A DNA stretch of 64,000 nt from Solwaraspora sp. WMMA2065. GTDB lineage: Bacteria; Actinomycetota; Actinomycetes; Mycobacteriales; Micromonosporaceae. Each line of letters starts with the position of its first letter. The first letter of the stretch is position 1. The notes below the pieces were generated by a model that searched no databases, was not told the origin of the DNA, and saw nothing but the letters and a program-made list of their open reading frames with translations. Made by a program: the position numbers and the translations under genes. Positions 1 through 8,535 of this stretch are shown in pieces. Where the stretch lies: contig NZ_CP128361.1 in assembly GCF_030345075.1 (NCBI RefSeq), positions 5,766,001-5,830,000 of the forward strand. The letters are read 5' to 3'.

Positions 1-189
1 GACGTGCCCTACGTGCAACGACCCGCTCACGGTGGGCGGTGGGGTGTCGATCGAGAACACGTCGTTCCGGGTCGCGGTCCGGTCGAACCGGTATACGCCC
101 AGTTCTTCCCATCGGCCTACCCACTTGTCCTCCAGGCCGTCAAGAGACGGAGCCGGCGGCACGACGAAGTCCGACGAGGTGTCAGTCAT
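1..189 (-). CDS. valS: Valine--tRNA ligase, N-terminal fragment (runs off left edge)
   Basis: Class I aminoacyl-tRNA synthetase that charges tRNA-Val in the cytoplasm. Only the first 63 codons lie in the window, read leftward from an ATG at 189. The translated start is an acidic, proline-rich leader followed by a DKWVGRW-type segment and then TPPPTVSGSLHVGHV. That last stretch is the ValS N-terminal signature and contains the HIGH-type ATP-binding motif (HVGH). The frame is open to the window edge. Upstream, the insertion sequence begins only about 70 bp from the start codon, so the native promoter region may have been altered. The identification rests on the motif and is strong; the rest of the gene is not visible. 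Confidence 0.9.
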   Translation of the reverse strand, partial: MTDTSSDFVVPPAPSLDGLEDKWVGRWEELGVYRFDRTATRNDVFSIDTPPPTVSGSLHVGHV

Positions 190-256
190 AGCCCGCCATG
201 TTACCCACCTACGATCGCCGGCTCATGTGCAGTTTGCCTATCTTTGACTCCCACCA

Positions 257-272
257 GGAGGACTTCCCGAAA
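257..272 (+). repeat. Left terminal inverted repeat of the IS
   Basis: GGAGGACTTCCCGAAA. It pairs with the right repeat at 1228-1243 with a single mismatch (G versus A at position 13). Confidence 0.8.
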
Positions 273-393
273 GGGGTCCGCCGATCCGGAACCGAGCCCT
301 GTCGATGTGACGTGGCGTGACGGCCCGGGTGTGATCAACTCGGGCGTGTCGCTTGTGGAGACGGCGGCCGGCATCGTCTAGATCATTCGGGTT

Positions 394-1211
394 ATGTGGA
401 CTCAAACGATCAACGGCCGGCCGCCGCGTTGTGAGCGTATGACCGGGTTGGACTCCGATCAAGTCGACTGGTTGGTCGAGCAGGTGGACGCGCTGCTGGA
501 CTGGGACCTGCCGGTGGGACGGCCGCGGGCGTTGCCGCTGGACACGGCGCTGGTGATGGTGCTGTTCGGGCTGCGGCACAACCTCGCGCCGGACGTGCTC
601 GGTGAGGTGTTCGGCTGCGGCTCGACGACCGTGGAGCGCTACCAGGACGAGTTGGAACCGTTGGTGGACGAGGTGTTGACCCCGTTGTACGAGCGGGTCC
701 GTGACCAGGCCCGCCGGGACGCGGTCCTGGTCGATGGTCTGGTCGCGCCGGTCGGGGAACGCGACGACGTCGACGGGTTGTTCTCCGAGAAGAAGGGTTT
801 CTGCGGGCAGAACGTGCAGGTGGTCGCCAACCTCGCGGGACGGGTGGTCGACGTGGGTGATCCGTGTCCGGGGGCATGCACGACCGGAAGGCCTTCGACG
901 TGTCCGGGATCGCCGCCCGGTGGGCAGGCCACTACGCACCCGGCGGGCCCGGGATGATCGGTGACAAGGGCTACCAGGGTGCCGGCATCGCGAGTCCGTA
1001 CAAGAAGCCCCGGGGTCGGGAGTTGACCGAGGTCCGACGTGCGTGCAACACCGCGCTCAACCGGCTCCGCGCCGCCGTTGAACGCGCGATCGCCCACCTG
1101 AAGTGTTGGAAGGTTCTCAAGACCGGATTCCGCAGATCGCTGGAACAGTTCCCCGCCACATTACTTACGGTAACCAAGTTGGAGATCTTTCGCGTTTACG
1201 GATTGCGTTGA
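394..1211 (+). CDS. IS5-family transposase in two overlapping frames (-1 frameshift)
   Basis: DDE transposase that would cut and join the IS ends. The first part (from ATG 394) carries an N-terminal helix-turn-helix-like region and the first catalytic Asp in the segment DAVLVDGLVAPVG. The second part, in the -1 frame (open at 864-1211), holds GDKGYQGAG (second Asp) and VERAIAHLKCWK (the Glu of the DDE triad). The frames join near 865-880, where a run of five G (CCGGGGGC) would let a ribosome slip back by one base and continue as GGMHDRK. So this is either programmed -1 frameshifting, as known in some IS5 groups, or a one-base deletion that killed the gene. The sequence cannot decide between them. 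Confidence 0.75.
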
Positions 1212-1227
1212 ACCGACCTGGAAATAG

Positions 1228-1243
1228 TTTTGGGAAGTCCTCC
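1228..1243 (-). repeat. Right terminal inverted repeat of the IS
   Basis: TTTTGGGAAGTCCTCC on the + strand, the inverse of the left repeat at 257-272 with one mismatch. The open frame of the ATP-grasp remnant starts directly at this end. Confidence 0.8.
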
Positions 1244-1842
1244 AGGTCGGGCCGCAAGATCAGCAGAGCTACGACGTTCTGCGCCGGGTGGCGGCAGAGG
1301 CCGTGGACCAGCTGCAGATGGGCACCGGCATGGCCCATGTCGAGCTTCGGCTGGATCCGGAACGAGGGGCGGTACTGATGGAACTGACCGCTCGGGGCGG
1401 TGGGGACGCCATCCCAACCCTGTGGGAGCTGGCGATGGGTGTCTCCTTGGAGAAGGTGCTCATCGACGCGATCGTCACCGACGCGACGCCGGCCAGCCCA
1501 GTCGCCTCAATCCGTCGGTGGACCGGGCAGCGCTTCCTGGCGCAGCGCGCCGGGCATCTCAAGGCCGTCCATTGCGACGTCGAGGGCCTGACGCCGCACT
1601 GGTGGGGAAGTACGCTGATCCGACGCCCAGTGGAGCCGGTGGCGCTGGACGCGCCGGCTGCGGTGCACGAGACGATGATCGATGTGGAGCCGGGTGCCTA
1701 CCTGGACGACGTGCGTTCCTCCAACGACCGGGTCGGTTCCATCATCGCGCATGCGCCAAGTGAGACCGAATTGCACGGTATGTTCGAACTTTGCCAGCAG
1801 GCCATCCGCCTCGAGATCGAGGCAACTCCGGAGTCCGCGTGA
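1244..1842 (+). pseudogene. 5'-truncated ATP-grasp ligase remnant
   Basis: The C-terminal half of an ATP-grasp enzyme. The frame is open from 1228 inside the IS end to the TGA at 1840-1842, and the first in-frame start is GTG 1288, which has no ribosome-binding site. The segments GMAHVELRLDPERG and MELTARGGGDAIPT match the end of the ATP-grasp fold, where the Glu and the following Arg/Asn bind metal and phosphate. Enzymes of this class are usually around 400 residues and only about 200 remain, so the ATP-binding N-terminal half is missing. It was presumably lost when or after the IS inserted, and the fragment is unlikely to be active. The original substrate cannot be told. Confidence 0.7.
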
Positions 1843-1966
1843 CGGCCGAACCGCCTTTGCACCTACCTGTCGAGGCAGGCCCGACCGACCGACGGGTGAG
1901 TTCCACGTGGTGGTCGTCACCGCAGGCCGGTGAGTTCGCGACGGCCGGTTCCGGCAGGATGAGGTC

Positions 1967-2716
1967 ATGACTGTGGGGACACTGGTGCTGCTCCGGCATG
2001 GCGAGAGCGAGTGGAACGCGAAGAACCTCTTCACCGGTTGGGTCGACGTGGATCTGACTGCCAAGGGCGAGGCCGAGGCGCGGCGTGGCGGTGAGCTGCT
2101 GGCGCAGCACAACCTGCTGCCGGACGTCGTGCACACCAGCGTGCTGCGGCGGGCCATCCGGACCAGCGAACTGGCGCTGCACACCGCGGACCGGGGCTGG
2201 ATCCCGGTGCGCCGGTCGTGGCGGCTCAACGAGCGGCACTACGGTGCGCTGCAGGGCAAGAACAAGAAGCAGACCCTGGAGGAGTACGGCGAGGAGCAGT
2301 TCATGCTCTGGCGTCGCTCCTACGACACCCCGCCGCCGCCGATCGCCGACGACGACGACTGGTCGCAGGTCGGCGAGCCGCGGTACCGGGAGCTGCCGCC
2401 CGAGTTGATGCCCCGGACCGAATGCCTGGCCGACGTGGTGCGGCGGATGCTGCCGTACTGGTACGACGCGATCGTGCCGGACCTGCTCGCCGGCAAGCAG
2501 GTGCTGGTCGCGGCGCACGGCAACTCGCTGCGGGCGCTGGTGAAGCACCTCGACGGGATCTCCGACGAGGCGATCGCCAAGCTGAACATCCCGACCGGCA
2601 TCCCGCTGCGCTACGACCTGGACGGCGCGCTGCGGCCGGTCAACGTCGGCGGTGACTACCTGGACCCGGACGCCGCCGCTGCCGCGGCCGCCGCGGTCGC
2701 CAACCAGGGCCGCTGA
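1967..2716 (+). CDS. gpmA: 2,3-bisphosphoglycerate-dependent phosphoglycerate mutase
   Basis: Glycolytic and gluconeogenic enzyme interconverting 3- and 2-phosphoglycerate. At 249 residues it has the length of the dPGM family. The histidine-phosphatase motif RHGESEWN is at residues 10-17 (phospho-acceptor His11), and the second catalytic His is His184 in [10 protein letters not shown]. The C-terminus is Ala-rich. The start ATG is preceded by CAGGAT at 1955-1960, 6 nt away, which could be a -10 of a leaderless transcript or a weak Shine-Dalgarno. The order gpm, phoU, senX3, regX3 resembles the mycobacterial gpm1-senX3-regX3 locus. A strong hairpin follows the stop. Confidence 0.96.
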   Translation: MTVGTLVLLRHGESEWNAKNLFTGWVDVDLTAKGEAEARRGGELLAQHNLLPDVVHTSVLRRAIRTSELALHTADRGWIPVRRSWRLNERHYGALQGKNKKQTLEEYGEEQFMLWRRSYDTPPPPIADDDDWSQVGEPRYRELPPELMPRTECLADVVRRMLPYWYDAIVPDLLAGKQVLVAAHGNSLRALVKHLDGISDEAIAKLNIPTGIPLRYDLDGALRPVNVGGDYLDPDAAAAAAAAVANQGR

Positions 2717-2725
2717 GCCGTCGGA

Positions 2726-2762
2726 CCAGGGGTACGGGACGTTGCCCGCCCCGTACCCCTGG
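2726..2762. terminator. Bidirectional hairpin between convergent gpmA and phoU
   Basis: Perfect 13-bp inverted repeat CCAGGGGTACGGG (2726-2738) and CCCGTACCCCTGG (2750-2762) with an 11-nt loop, lying in the gap between two genes that face each other. There is no T-run, as is usual in high-GC actinobacteria. Confidence 0.8.
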
Positions 2763-2779
2763 CCCCGGCGCCCTGGTGC

Positions 2780-3427
2780 TCAGTCGTTCGGGTTCACCCC
2801 GGTCACGTGGTAGACGACCCGCCGGCCGGCATTGACCGCGTGGTCGGCGTACCGCTCGTAGAACCGGCCCAGCAGCGCGCCGTCGATGGCGGTCTCCGCA
2901 CCGTACGGCCAGTCCTTGCCCAGCAGCACCCGGAACAGCTTGCGGTGCAGCTCGTCCATCGCGTCGTCGTCGCTGTCGAGCTCGGCGGCGGTCTTCGCGT
3001 CCGGGGTACGCAGCACCCCGACCACCTTCGCGATCATGCGGTCGGCGACCTCGGCCATCTCCGAGAACACTCCGCGTAGCTCGGCCGGGACCGCTGGTGA
3101 CGGGTGCCGCCGCAGGGCGGTCTTGGCCACGTGGTCGGCGAGGTCGCCCATCCGCTCCAACCCGGAGGCCACGTGCAGCGCGGTGATCGCCATCCGCAGG
3201 TCGGAGGCGACCGGCGCCTGCCGGGCCAGTAGATCGCTGACCCGTTCCTCCACCGTGCGGTAGAGGGCATCGATCTCGGCATCGTTGACCAGCACCAGCT
3301 CGCCGGCCTCGCGGTCGGCGGTGAGCAGCGCGCCGGTCGCCCGGCGCAGCGCCGTCTGAGCGGCTTCCGCCATCGATACCAGCAGTTCGCTGATTTCCTG
3401 CAGCTCGGCCTGGAACTCCTCGCGCAT
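2780..3427 (-). CDS. phoU: Phosphate signalling regulator PhoU
   Basis: Negative modulator of phosphate signalling that links the Pst transporter to the phosphate sensor kinase. The protein is 215 residues, an all-helical double PhoU domain. It opens with MREEFQAELQEISELLV and has the two repeats typical of the family, including the acidic metal-binding clusters (ERMGDLADHVAK and ERYADHAVN). The ATG at 3427 is chosen because homology begins there; the open frame continues upstream without support. It is divergent from senX3, and the 198-bp gap between them carries TGAAC direct repeats that may be PHO-type regulator sites. Confidence 0.95.
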   Translation of the reverse strand: MREEFQAELQEISELLVSMAEAAQTALRRATGALLTADREAGELVLVNDAEIDALYRTVEERVSDLLARQAPVASDLRMAITALHVASGLERMGDLADHVAKTALRRHPSPAVPAELRGVFSEMAEVADRMIAKVVGVLRTPDAKTAAELDSDDDAMDELHRKLFRVLLGKDWPYGAETAIDGALLGRFYERYADHAVNAGRRVVYHVTGVNPND

Positions 3428-3516
3428 GGTGGCCTTCCGTCGTCGTGGTGGGAGGTCTCCGGTCCTGGTCCCGCCCGGTGTCGCCCACACCGTATGGCGG
3501 CTTGCCGGCACCCAGA

Positions 3517-3533
3517 TGAACAGGGGTGAACAG
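3517..3533. promoter_or_regulatory. Candidate PHO-like direct repeat between phoU and senX3
   Basis: Two copies of TGAACAG (3517-3523 and 3527-3533) set one helical turn apart. GGTGAAC resembles the inverse of the actinobacterial PHO-box half site GTTCACC (from recall). The spacing is 10 nt rather than the usual 11, so this is tentative. The position between divergent phosphate-regulation genes is what makes it plausible. Confidence 0.4.
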
Positions 3534-3625
3534 AGCGGGGCGGCAGTATGAACATCTGACGATTGCGGTGAGATATGTCCTGTTCGGGTGGCTGACCAGG
3601 TTAACAATGACCCTACGATCGCCCC

Positions 3626-4948
3626 GTGGATTGGGCGGTTCTGGCCGGCGGTGCGGCCGTCGGCACTGGCGGCGGGCTCGTCGCCGGTCTGCTCCTGGCG
3701 CGAGCCCGGGCACGACAACTGGCATCCGCCCCGGTTGAACACCGGGGCGGGCAGCGTACGTCCAGCAACGGGAGGCCGCCGATCGTCGCGAACGACGCCG
3801 CTGCGGCACCCCCGACCCCGGACCGCAGCCTGATCGACTCGCTGGCCCGCCGGAGCCTGGACTCACTACGGGTCGGTGTGGTGGTGCTCGACGGCGCCGA
3901 CCGACCGGTGCTGGTCAACCCGGCGGCCCGGGCGATGGGCATGCTCCGGGCCGGACCCACGCCGGGCAGCGTCACCGCGCACCCGATCATCCGTACCCTG
4001 GCCGGGCAGGTCCGCCGCACCGGCGTGCGCCGCGAGGTGGAGCTCGACCTGCCCCGGGGCCGCGAAGGCGGCACCCAGGACCCGCTCGGGGTGCACCTGC
4101 GGGCCGTCGGCCTGCGCGACAACCACGTGGCGGTCGAAGCCGCCGACGTCACCGAGTCGCACCGGGTGGCCAGGGTCCGCCGGGACTTCGTCGCCAACGT
4201 CAGCCATGAGCTGAAGACCCCGATCGGTGCCCTGCAGTTGCTCGCCGAGGCGTTGCTGGACGCCACCGATCCGGACAGCGCGGTCACCGACCCGACCGAT
4301 GACGTGGCCGCCGCCCGCCGGTTCGCCGAACGGATTCAGCACGAGTCGACCCGGCTCGGCCGGCTGGTCAACGAGCTGCTCGAACTCACCCGGCTGCAGG
4401 GGGCCGAGCCGCTGCCGGCGCCCGACCCGATCGCCGTCGACTGGGTGCTCGCCGAGGTCGTGGACCGGACCCGTACCCCGGCTGCGGCCCGCCGGGTCGA
4501 GGTGGCGGTGGCGGGCGAACGCGGGCTGACCGTGTACGGTCGTGACAGCCAGATCGCCACCGCGTTGGCGAACCTGGTGGAGAACGCGATCGCCTACTCC
4601 GGTGAGGACACCCGGGTCACGGTGACCGTCACCCGGGTCGATGGCTTCGTCGACATCGCCGTCGCGGACCAGGGCATCGGCATCGCCCCCGACGAGGTCG
4701 ACCGGATCTTCGAACGGTTCTACCGGGCCGACCAGGCGCGCTCACGCAGCACCGGCGGCACCGGGCTGGGCCTGGCCATCGTCAAGCACATCGTCACCAA
4801 CCATGGCGGTCGGGTCGAGGTGTCCAGCACGCTGGGTGGAGGGTCGACGTTCACGCTGCGGCTGCCTGCCAGCCCGCCGGACGCCGCACTGCCGCTACCC
4901 GAATCGGTTGAGATCGACACCGGTCCGGCCGCGCACGAGCAGGTCTGA
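3626..4948 (+). CDS. senX3: Sensor histidine kinase SenX3/PhoR type
   Basis: Membrane kinase that senses phosphate limitation, probably with PhoU and Pst, and phosphorylates the adjacent RegX3-type regulator. It has 440 residues. One short N-terminal membrane helix (about 5-25) is followed by a PAS-like region and a HisKA domain with the H-box FVANVSHELKTPIG (phospho-acceptor His194). The HATPase domain has G-boxes DQGIGIAPDE (about 348-357) and GGTGLGLAIV (about 376-385). The GTG start at 3626 is supported by a TACGAT hexamer at 3614-3619, 6 nt upstream, consistent with a leaderless transcript. regX3 follows 34 nt downstream. Confidence 0.93.
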   Translation: MDWAVLAGGAAVGTGGGLVAGLLLARARARQLASAPVEHRGGQRTSSNGRPPIVANDAAAAPPTPDRSLIDSLARRSLDSLRVGVVVLDGADRPVLVNPAARAMGMLRAGPTPGSVTAHPIIRTLAGQVRRTGVRREVELDLPRGREGGTQDPLGVHLRAVGLRDNHVAVEAADVTESHRVARVRRDFVANVSHELKTPIGALQLLAEALLDATDPDSAVTDPTDDVAAARRFAERIQHESTRLGRLVNELLELTRLQGAEPLPAPDPIAVDWVLAEVVDRTRTPAAARRVEVAVAGERGLTVYGRDSQIATALANLVENAIAYSGEDTRVTVTVTRVDGFVDIAVADQGIGIAPDEVDRIFERFYRADQARSRSTGGTGLGLAIVKHIVTNHGGRVEVSSTLGGGSTFTLRLPASPPDAALPLPESVEIDTGPAAHEQV

Positions 4949-4982
4949 GCGGATCAGGCCGGACACAGGGAAGGAACGACAA

Positions 4983-5666
4983 GTGGCCCGGGTACTCGTG
5001 GTGGAGGACGAGGAGTCCTTCTCCGACGCGCTCTCCTACATGCTGCGCAAAGAGGGGTTCGAGGTGTCGGTGGCGCCAACCGGCACCGACGCGCTCACCG
5101 AATTCGACCGCACCGGAGCGGACATCGTGCTGCTCGACCTGATGCTGCCCGAGATGTCCGGCACCGAGGTCTGCCGTGAACTGCGGCAACGCTCGCGGGT
5201 GCCGATCATCATGGTGACTGCCCGGGACAGCGAGATCGACAAGGTGGTGGGCCTGGAGATCGGCGCCGACGACTACGTCACCAAGCCGTACTCGCCCCGG
5301 GAACTGGTCGCCCGGATCCGGGCGGTGCTGCGCCGACAGAGCACCGAGGTGATCGAGCCGTCCACCGCGACGCTGACCGCCGGACCGGTCCGGATGGATG
5401 TCGAGCGGCACGTGGTGACCGTCGGCGGGGACTCGGTCCAGCTGCCGCTGAAGGAGTTCGAGCTGCTCGAGCTGCTGCTGCGCAACGCCGGCCGGGTGCT
5501 CACCCGGGGGCAGCTGATCGACCGGGTGTGGGGTGCCGACTACGTCGGTGACACCAAGACCCTCGATGTGCACGTCAAGCGGCTGCGTTCCAAGATCGAA
5601 CCGGAGCCGTCGGCGCCGCGCTTCATCGTCACCGTGCGCGGGCTGGGCTACAAGTTCGAGTCCTGA
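4983..5666 (+). CDS. regX3: Response regulator RegX3/PhoP type
   Basis: OmpR/PhoB-class transcription factor, 227 residues. The receiver domain has the acidic pair in VVEDEES, phospho-acceptor Asp52 in DIVLLDLMLP, and the conserved Lys101 in TKPYSPREL. A winged-helix DNA-binding domain fills the C-terminal half and ends GLGYKFES. The GTG start at 4983 follows a GGAAGGA ribosome-binding site at a good distance. It is co-transcribed with the upstream kinase gene and should control phosphate-starvation genes. Confidence 0.95.
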   Translation: MARVLVVEDEESFSDALSYMLRKEGFEVSVAPTGTDALTEFDRTGADIVLLDLMLPEMSGTEVCRELRQRSRVPIIMVTARDSEIDKVVGLEIGADDYVTKPYSPRELVARIRAVLRRQSTEVIEPSTATLTAGPVRMDVERHVVTVGGDSVQLPLKEFELLELLLRNAGRVLTRGQLIDRVWGADYVGDTKTLDVHVKRLRSKIEPEPSAPRFIVTVRGLGYKFES

Positions 5667-5709
5667 CCAGATGTTGGGGCCTGTGCCGGTGCCGCCGGTC
5701 GCGTCGGTG

Positions 5710-6549
5710 TCACTCCGACCGGCGGGCGTTCGGCGTCCGCCGACGCGGCGTGGCCGGGTGCGCTGCCACCAGGCCGCGCCGGGCCCGTGCCGCGCACAGC
5801 TCGGCCAGGCGGGCGTACGCCGCCTTGCCGACCAGCGCGGTCAGCTCCGGCTCGTACGACCGGTACATTGGCTCGCCCCCGACGTGCGCCTCCGGCGACG
5901 AGGTGCACCACCAGTCCAGGTCGTGCCCACCGGCACCCCAGCCCCGCCGGTCGAACTCGGTCAGCGTGGAGACCAGCACCTTGCTGCCGTCCGGACGCTT
6001 GGTCCACTCCTGGTCCCGGCGGATCGGCAACTGCCAGCAGACGTCCGGCTTGTACTCCAGCGGATGCACCCCGTCGCGCAGCGCCTGGGCGTGCAGCGCG
6101 CAGCCCCCGCCGCCGGGGAAGTCGGCGTCGTTGTGGAACACGCACGGCCCGTCGGCGCTGCGGGTGGCGGTCCGCCGCGCCGGATTCCTACCGTCGACGG
6201 TGTCCATCTCGGTGTAGTTCTTGAACCCGCGCCGGTAGTGCTGCCAGGTCTGCGGGGTGAGCCGCTTCGCAGCCGACTTGACCCGGTTCTCGTCGTCGCT
6301 GTCGGTGAAGAAGGCACCGTGCGAACAGCAGCCGTCCCCGGCCCGCCCGGCGATGATGCCGTGGCAGGACCCACCGAACACACAGGTCCAGCGGGACAGC
6401 AACCAGGTCAGGTCGGCCCGGACCAGATGCGCGGCGTCGGCCGGGTCGACGAACTCGATCCACTCACGGGGAAAGTCCAGCTCGACCTCCCGACTGCGGG
6501 GGTCGGCCGGGGTCTCGACCAGGATCCGGAGCTCGTCACGGGGTGCCAC
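5710..6549 (-). CDS. Conserved Cys-rich actinobacterial protein (Rv0495c-like)
   Basis: Protein of 279 residues with no function I can name. It has three Cys clusters: [10 protein letters not shown] and GDGCCSHG in the first third, and CVFHNDADF...GGGGCALH...DVCWQLPI in the middle. This pattern suggests a metal or Fe-S centre, as in YkgJ/DUF3109-type proteins. The C-terminus is basic and probably disordered. Its place between the SenX3/RegX3 pair and ppx matches M. tuberculosis Rv0495c (gene order from recall). The GTG start at 6549 fits a TACGCT -10-like hexamer at complement 6556-6561, 6 nt upstream. It converges on regX3. Confidence 0.75.
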   Translation of the reverse strand: MAPRDELRILVETPADPRSREVELDFPREWIEFVDPADAAHLVRADLTWLLSRWTCVFGGSCHGIIAGRAGDGCCSHGAFFTDSDDENRVKSAAKRLTPQTWQHYRRGFKNYTEMDTVDGRNPARRTATRSADGPCVFHNDADFPGGGGCALHAQALRDGVHPLEYKPDVCWQLPIRRDQEWTKRPDGSKVLVSTLTEFDRRGWGAGGHDLDWWCTSSPEAHVGGEPMYRSYEPELTALVGKAAYARLAELCAARARRGLVAAHPATPRRRTPNARRSE

Positions 6550-6625
6550 CCGGCCAGCGTACGCCTGCCACCTGCGGCGGAACGGGCAAGCGGGTCGGTA
6601 CGCCGGGTTGGCCTAGGGTGATCAC

Positions 6626-7624
6626 ATGCGACTGGGTGTGCTCGACGTCGGTTCCAACACCGTGCATCTGCTCGTGGTGGACGCACACCCCGGCGCCCAC
6701 CCGTGGCCGGCACACTCGGAGAAGTCGCTGCTGCGGCTCGCCGAACAGATCGGACCGGACGGCGCGCTCACCCCGGCCGGGGCGGACGCCCTGGTCGAAG
6801 CGGTGGCCGCCGCGCGGGCCGCAGCCGACCACTGGCAGACCAGCGACCTGATCGCGTTCGCCACCTCGGCGGTGCGCGACGCCACCAATTCGGCGGCGGT
6901 GCTGGCCCGGGTCCGCGCCGAGACCGGCGTGCACCTGCAGGTGCTCTCCGGCGCCGACGAGGCCCGGATGACCTTCCTCGCGGTCCGCCGCTGGTTCGGC
7001 TGGTCCGCCGGCCGGCTGCTGGTGCTGGACATCGGCGGCGGCTCCCTGGAACTGGCCGCCGGGGTCGACGAGGAGCCGCACCTGGCCCAGTCGCTGCCGC
7101 TCGGGGCCGGCCGGTTGACCCGGGAACGACTCGGGGTCACCCCGTTCACTGTCAGCCCACCGGCCGCACAGTTCGTCACCGACCTGCGGGAGTACGTCGA
7201 CGCCCAGGTGCAGACGATGGTTCCGCTGCTGCAGGCGCAGGGCTGGGACCGGGCGGTCGGCACCTCCAAGACGTTCCGCACCCTGGCCCGGCTGACCGGG
7301 GCCGCGCCGTCCAGCGCCGGGCTGTGGGCACCCCGGCGGCTGACCCGTACCGGGCTGCGTCAGGTGACCGGGTTCATCCGCCACATCCCGCCCGCCGAGT
7401 TGCACGAACTCGAAGGGGTCAGCGCCAGCCGGGGGCATCAGTTGCTGGCGGGGGCGGTGGTGGCCGAGTCGGTCATGCGGCAGTTGGGCATCGAGTCGCT
7501 GGACATCTGTCCGTGGGCGCTGCGGGAAGGGGTGATCCTGCGCCGGATGGCTCAGTTGGAGCTGATCTCTGCCGGTGACCTTGGCATGGTCACCGATCCG
7601 GCAGGTCTGCGCCGGCCGGGCTAG
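6626..7624 (+). CDS. ppx: Ppx/GppA-family exopolyphosphatase
   Basis: Enzyme of the sugar-kinase/Hsp70/actin fold that hydrolyses polyphosphate or (p)ppGpp; 332 residues. Phosphate-binding motifs are visible: [16 protein letters not shown] at the N-terminus, [12 protein letters not shown], and [11 protein letters not shown] around residue 135. Its length matches the short mycobacterial Ppx1 form without extra C-terminal domains. The ATG at 6626 is preceded by TAGGGT at 6614-6619 with a 6-nt spacer and no Shine-Dalgarno, so a leaderless transcript is likely. The TAG stop (7622-7624) forms the start of the -10-like hexamer of the next gene. Confidence 0.93.
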   Translation: MRLGVLDVGSNTVHLLVVDAHPGAHPWPAHSEKSLLRLAEQIGPDGALTPAGADALVEAVAAARAAADHWQTSDLIAFATSAVRDATNSAAVLARVRAETGVHLQVLSGADEARMTFLAVRRWFGWSAGRLLVLDIGGGSLELAAGVDEEPHLAQSLPLGAGRLTRERLGVTPFTVSPPAAQFVTDLREYVDAQVQTMVPLLQAQGWDRAVGTSKTFRTLARLTGAAPSSAGLWAPRRLTRTGLRQVTGFIRHIPPAELHELEGVSASRGHQLLAGAVVAESVMRQLGIESLDICPWALREGVILRRMAQLELISAGDLGMVTDPAGLRRPG

Positions 7625-7634
7625 GCTGGGCGAC

Positions 7635-8474
7635 GTGACCTCCGCGGTACCCGTGCTGCTCTCCAGCTCATCGGTGTTTCCCGAGCCGACGGCGGCCGCC
7701 TTCGAGCTGGCCGCCGCGCTCGGCTACGACGGCATCGAGGTGATGGTCTGGACCGATGCGGTCAGCCAGGACGCTGGCGCGCTGCGTGGGCTCGCCGCGC
7801 ACTACGGTGTGCCGGTACTCGCTGTGCATGCCCCCTGCCTGCTGGTCACCCAGCGGGTCTGGAGCTCCGACCCGTGGGAACGACTGCGCCGCTCGGCCGT
7901 ACTGGCCGAGACGCTCGGCGCGCCGACCGTCGTGGTGCATCCACCGTTCAGCTGGCAACGCGACTACGCCCGTACCTTCGCCGACGGGCTGCGTACCCTG
8001 CGCGACGCCCACCCACAGGTGCGGTTCGCGGTGGAGAACATGTTCCCGGTCCGGATGGCCGGCCGTGAGTTCGTCCCGTATCAGCCCGGCTGGGATCCGA
8101 CCGAGGTCGGCTACGACGCGTACACCCTCGACCTGTCGCACTGCGCCGCGTCGCGGGCCGACGCACTGGCCCTCGCCGCCGCGATGGGCGACCGCCTGGA
8201 GCACGTGCACCTCGGCGACGGCAGCGGCCTCGGCCGCGACGAGCATCTGGTCCCCGGCCGGGGCAACCAGCCGTGCGGCGAGCTGCTCAGCTCGCTGGCC
8301 GGCAACGGCTTCCGGGGCGCGGTGGCGGTCGAGGTCGCCACCCGCGGCGCCCGCAGCCGTACGGTGCGCGAGGCCGACCTGCGCGAGTCGTTGGCGTTCG
8401 CCCGCCGGCACCTGGCCACCATCGACGGCGGCAGCCCCGGCTGGTCGGCGACCGTCGACCAGCCGGCCGGCTGA
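7635..8474 (+). CDS. Sugar phosphate isomerase/epimerase-like TIM barrel
   Basis: Xylose-isomerase-like/AP-endonuclease-2 fold protein of 279 residues. Barrel strands end in metal ligands such as [30 protein letters not shown] and EHVHLGDG. The real substrate is unknown. The syntenic mycobacterial gene after ppx (Rv0498, from recall) is of the same family. I start it at GTG 7635, where homology begins. A TAGGCT hexamer at 7622-7627 lies 7 nt upstream and overlaps the stop codon of ppx, implying its own leaderless promoter inside the preceding gene's end. Confidence 0.85.
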   Translation: MTSAVPVLLSSSSVFPEPTAAAFELAAALGYDGIEVMVWTDAVSQDAGALRGLAAHYGVPVLAVHAPCLLVTQRVWSSDPWERLRRSAVLAETLGAPTVVVHPPFSWQRDYARTFADGLRTLRDAHPQVRFAVENMFPVRMAGREFVPYQPGWDPTEVGYDAYTLDLSHCAASRADALALAAAMGDRLEHVHLGDGSGLGRDEHLVPGRGNQPCGELLSSLAGNGFRGAVAVEVATRGARSRTVREADLRESLAFARRHLATIDGGSPGWSATVDQPAG

Positions 8475-8529
8475 GCCGGAAAGACTGGCCGGCTGGGCCG
8501 GAGGAAACTGGCCGGCTGGAGTCGGGGAA
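8465..8529. repeat. Three degenerate 22-23-nt tandem copies at the isomerase 3' end
   Basis: The units share GGCCGGCTG and begin at about 8465, 8487 and 8510. The stop codon of the isomerase gene lies in the first copy. ACTGGCCGGCTGG is exact at 8484-8496 and 8507-8519. Confidence 0.7.
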
Positions 8530-8535
8530 CACCGG

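Larger units (their letters stand above)
257..1243 (+). mobile_element. IS5-family-like insertion sequence, about 987 bp
   Basis: The element is bounded by inverted repeats that match at 15 of 16 positions: GGAGGACTTCCCGAAA at 257-272, and at 1228-1243 the reverse complement of GGAGGACTTCCCAAAA. Partial complementarity continues a few bases outward. It carries one transposase gene split over two frames (394-1211). No clear target-site duplication flanks the repeats. This suggests an old insertion, or loss of DNA beside one end. That fits the truncated ATP-grasp gene that begins exactly at the right end. The length and single DDE transposase fit the IS5 family (IS427/IS1031-like groups, from recall). 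Confidence 0.8.

Noticed and set aside
1..256. T-box or other tRNA-sensing leader for valS
   Set aside because: Only about 70 bp separate valS from the IS and no stem-loop resembling a T-box is visible.
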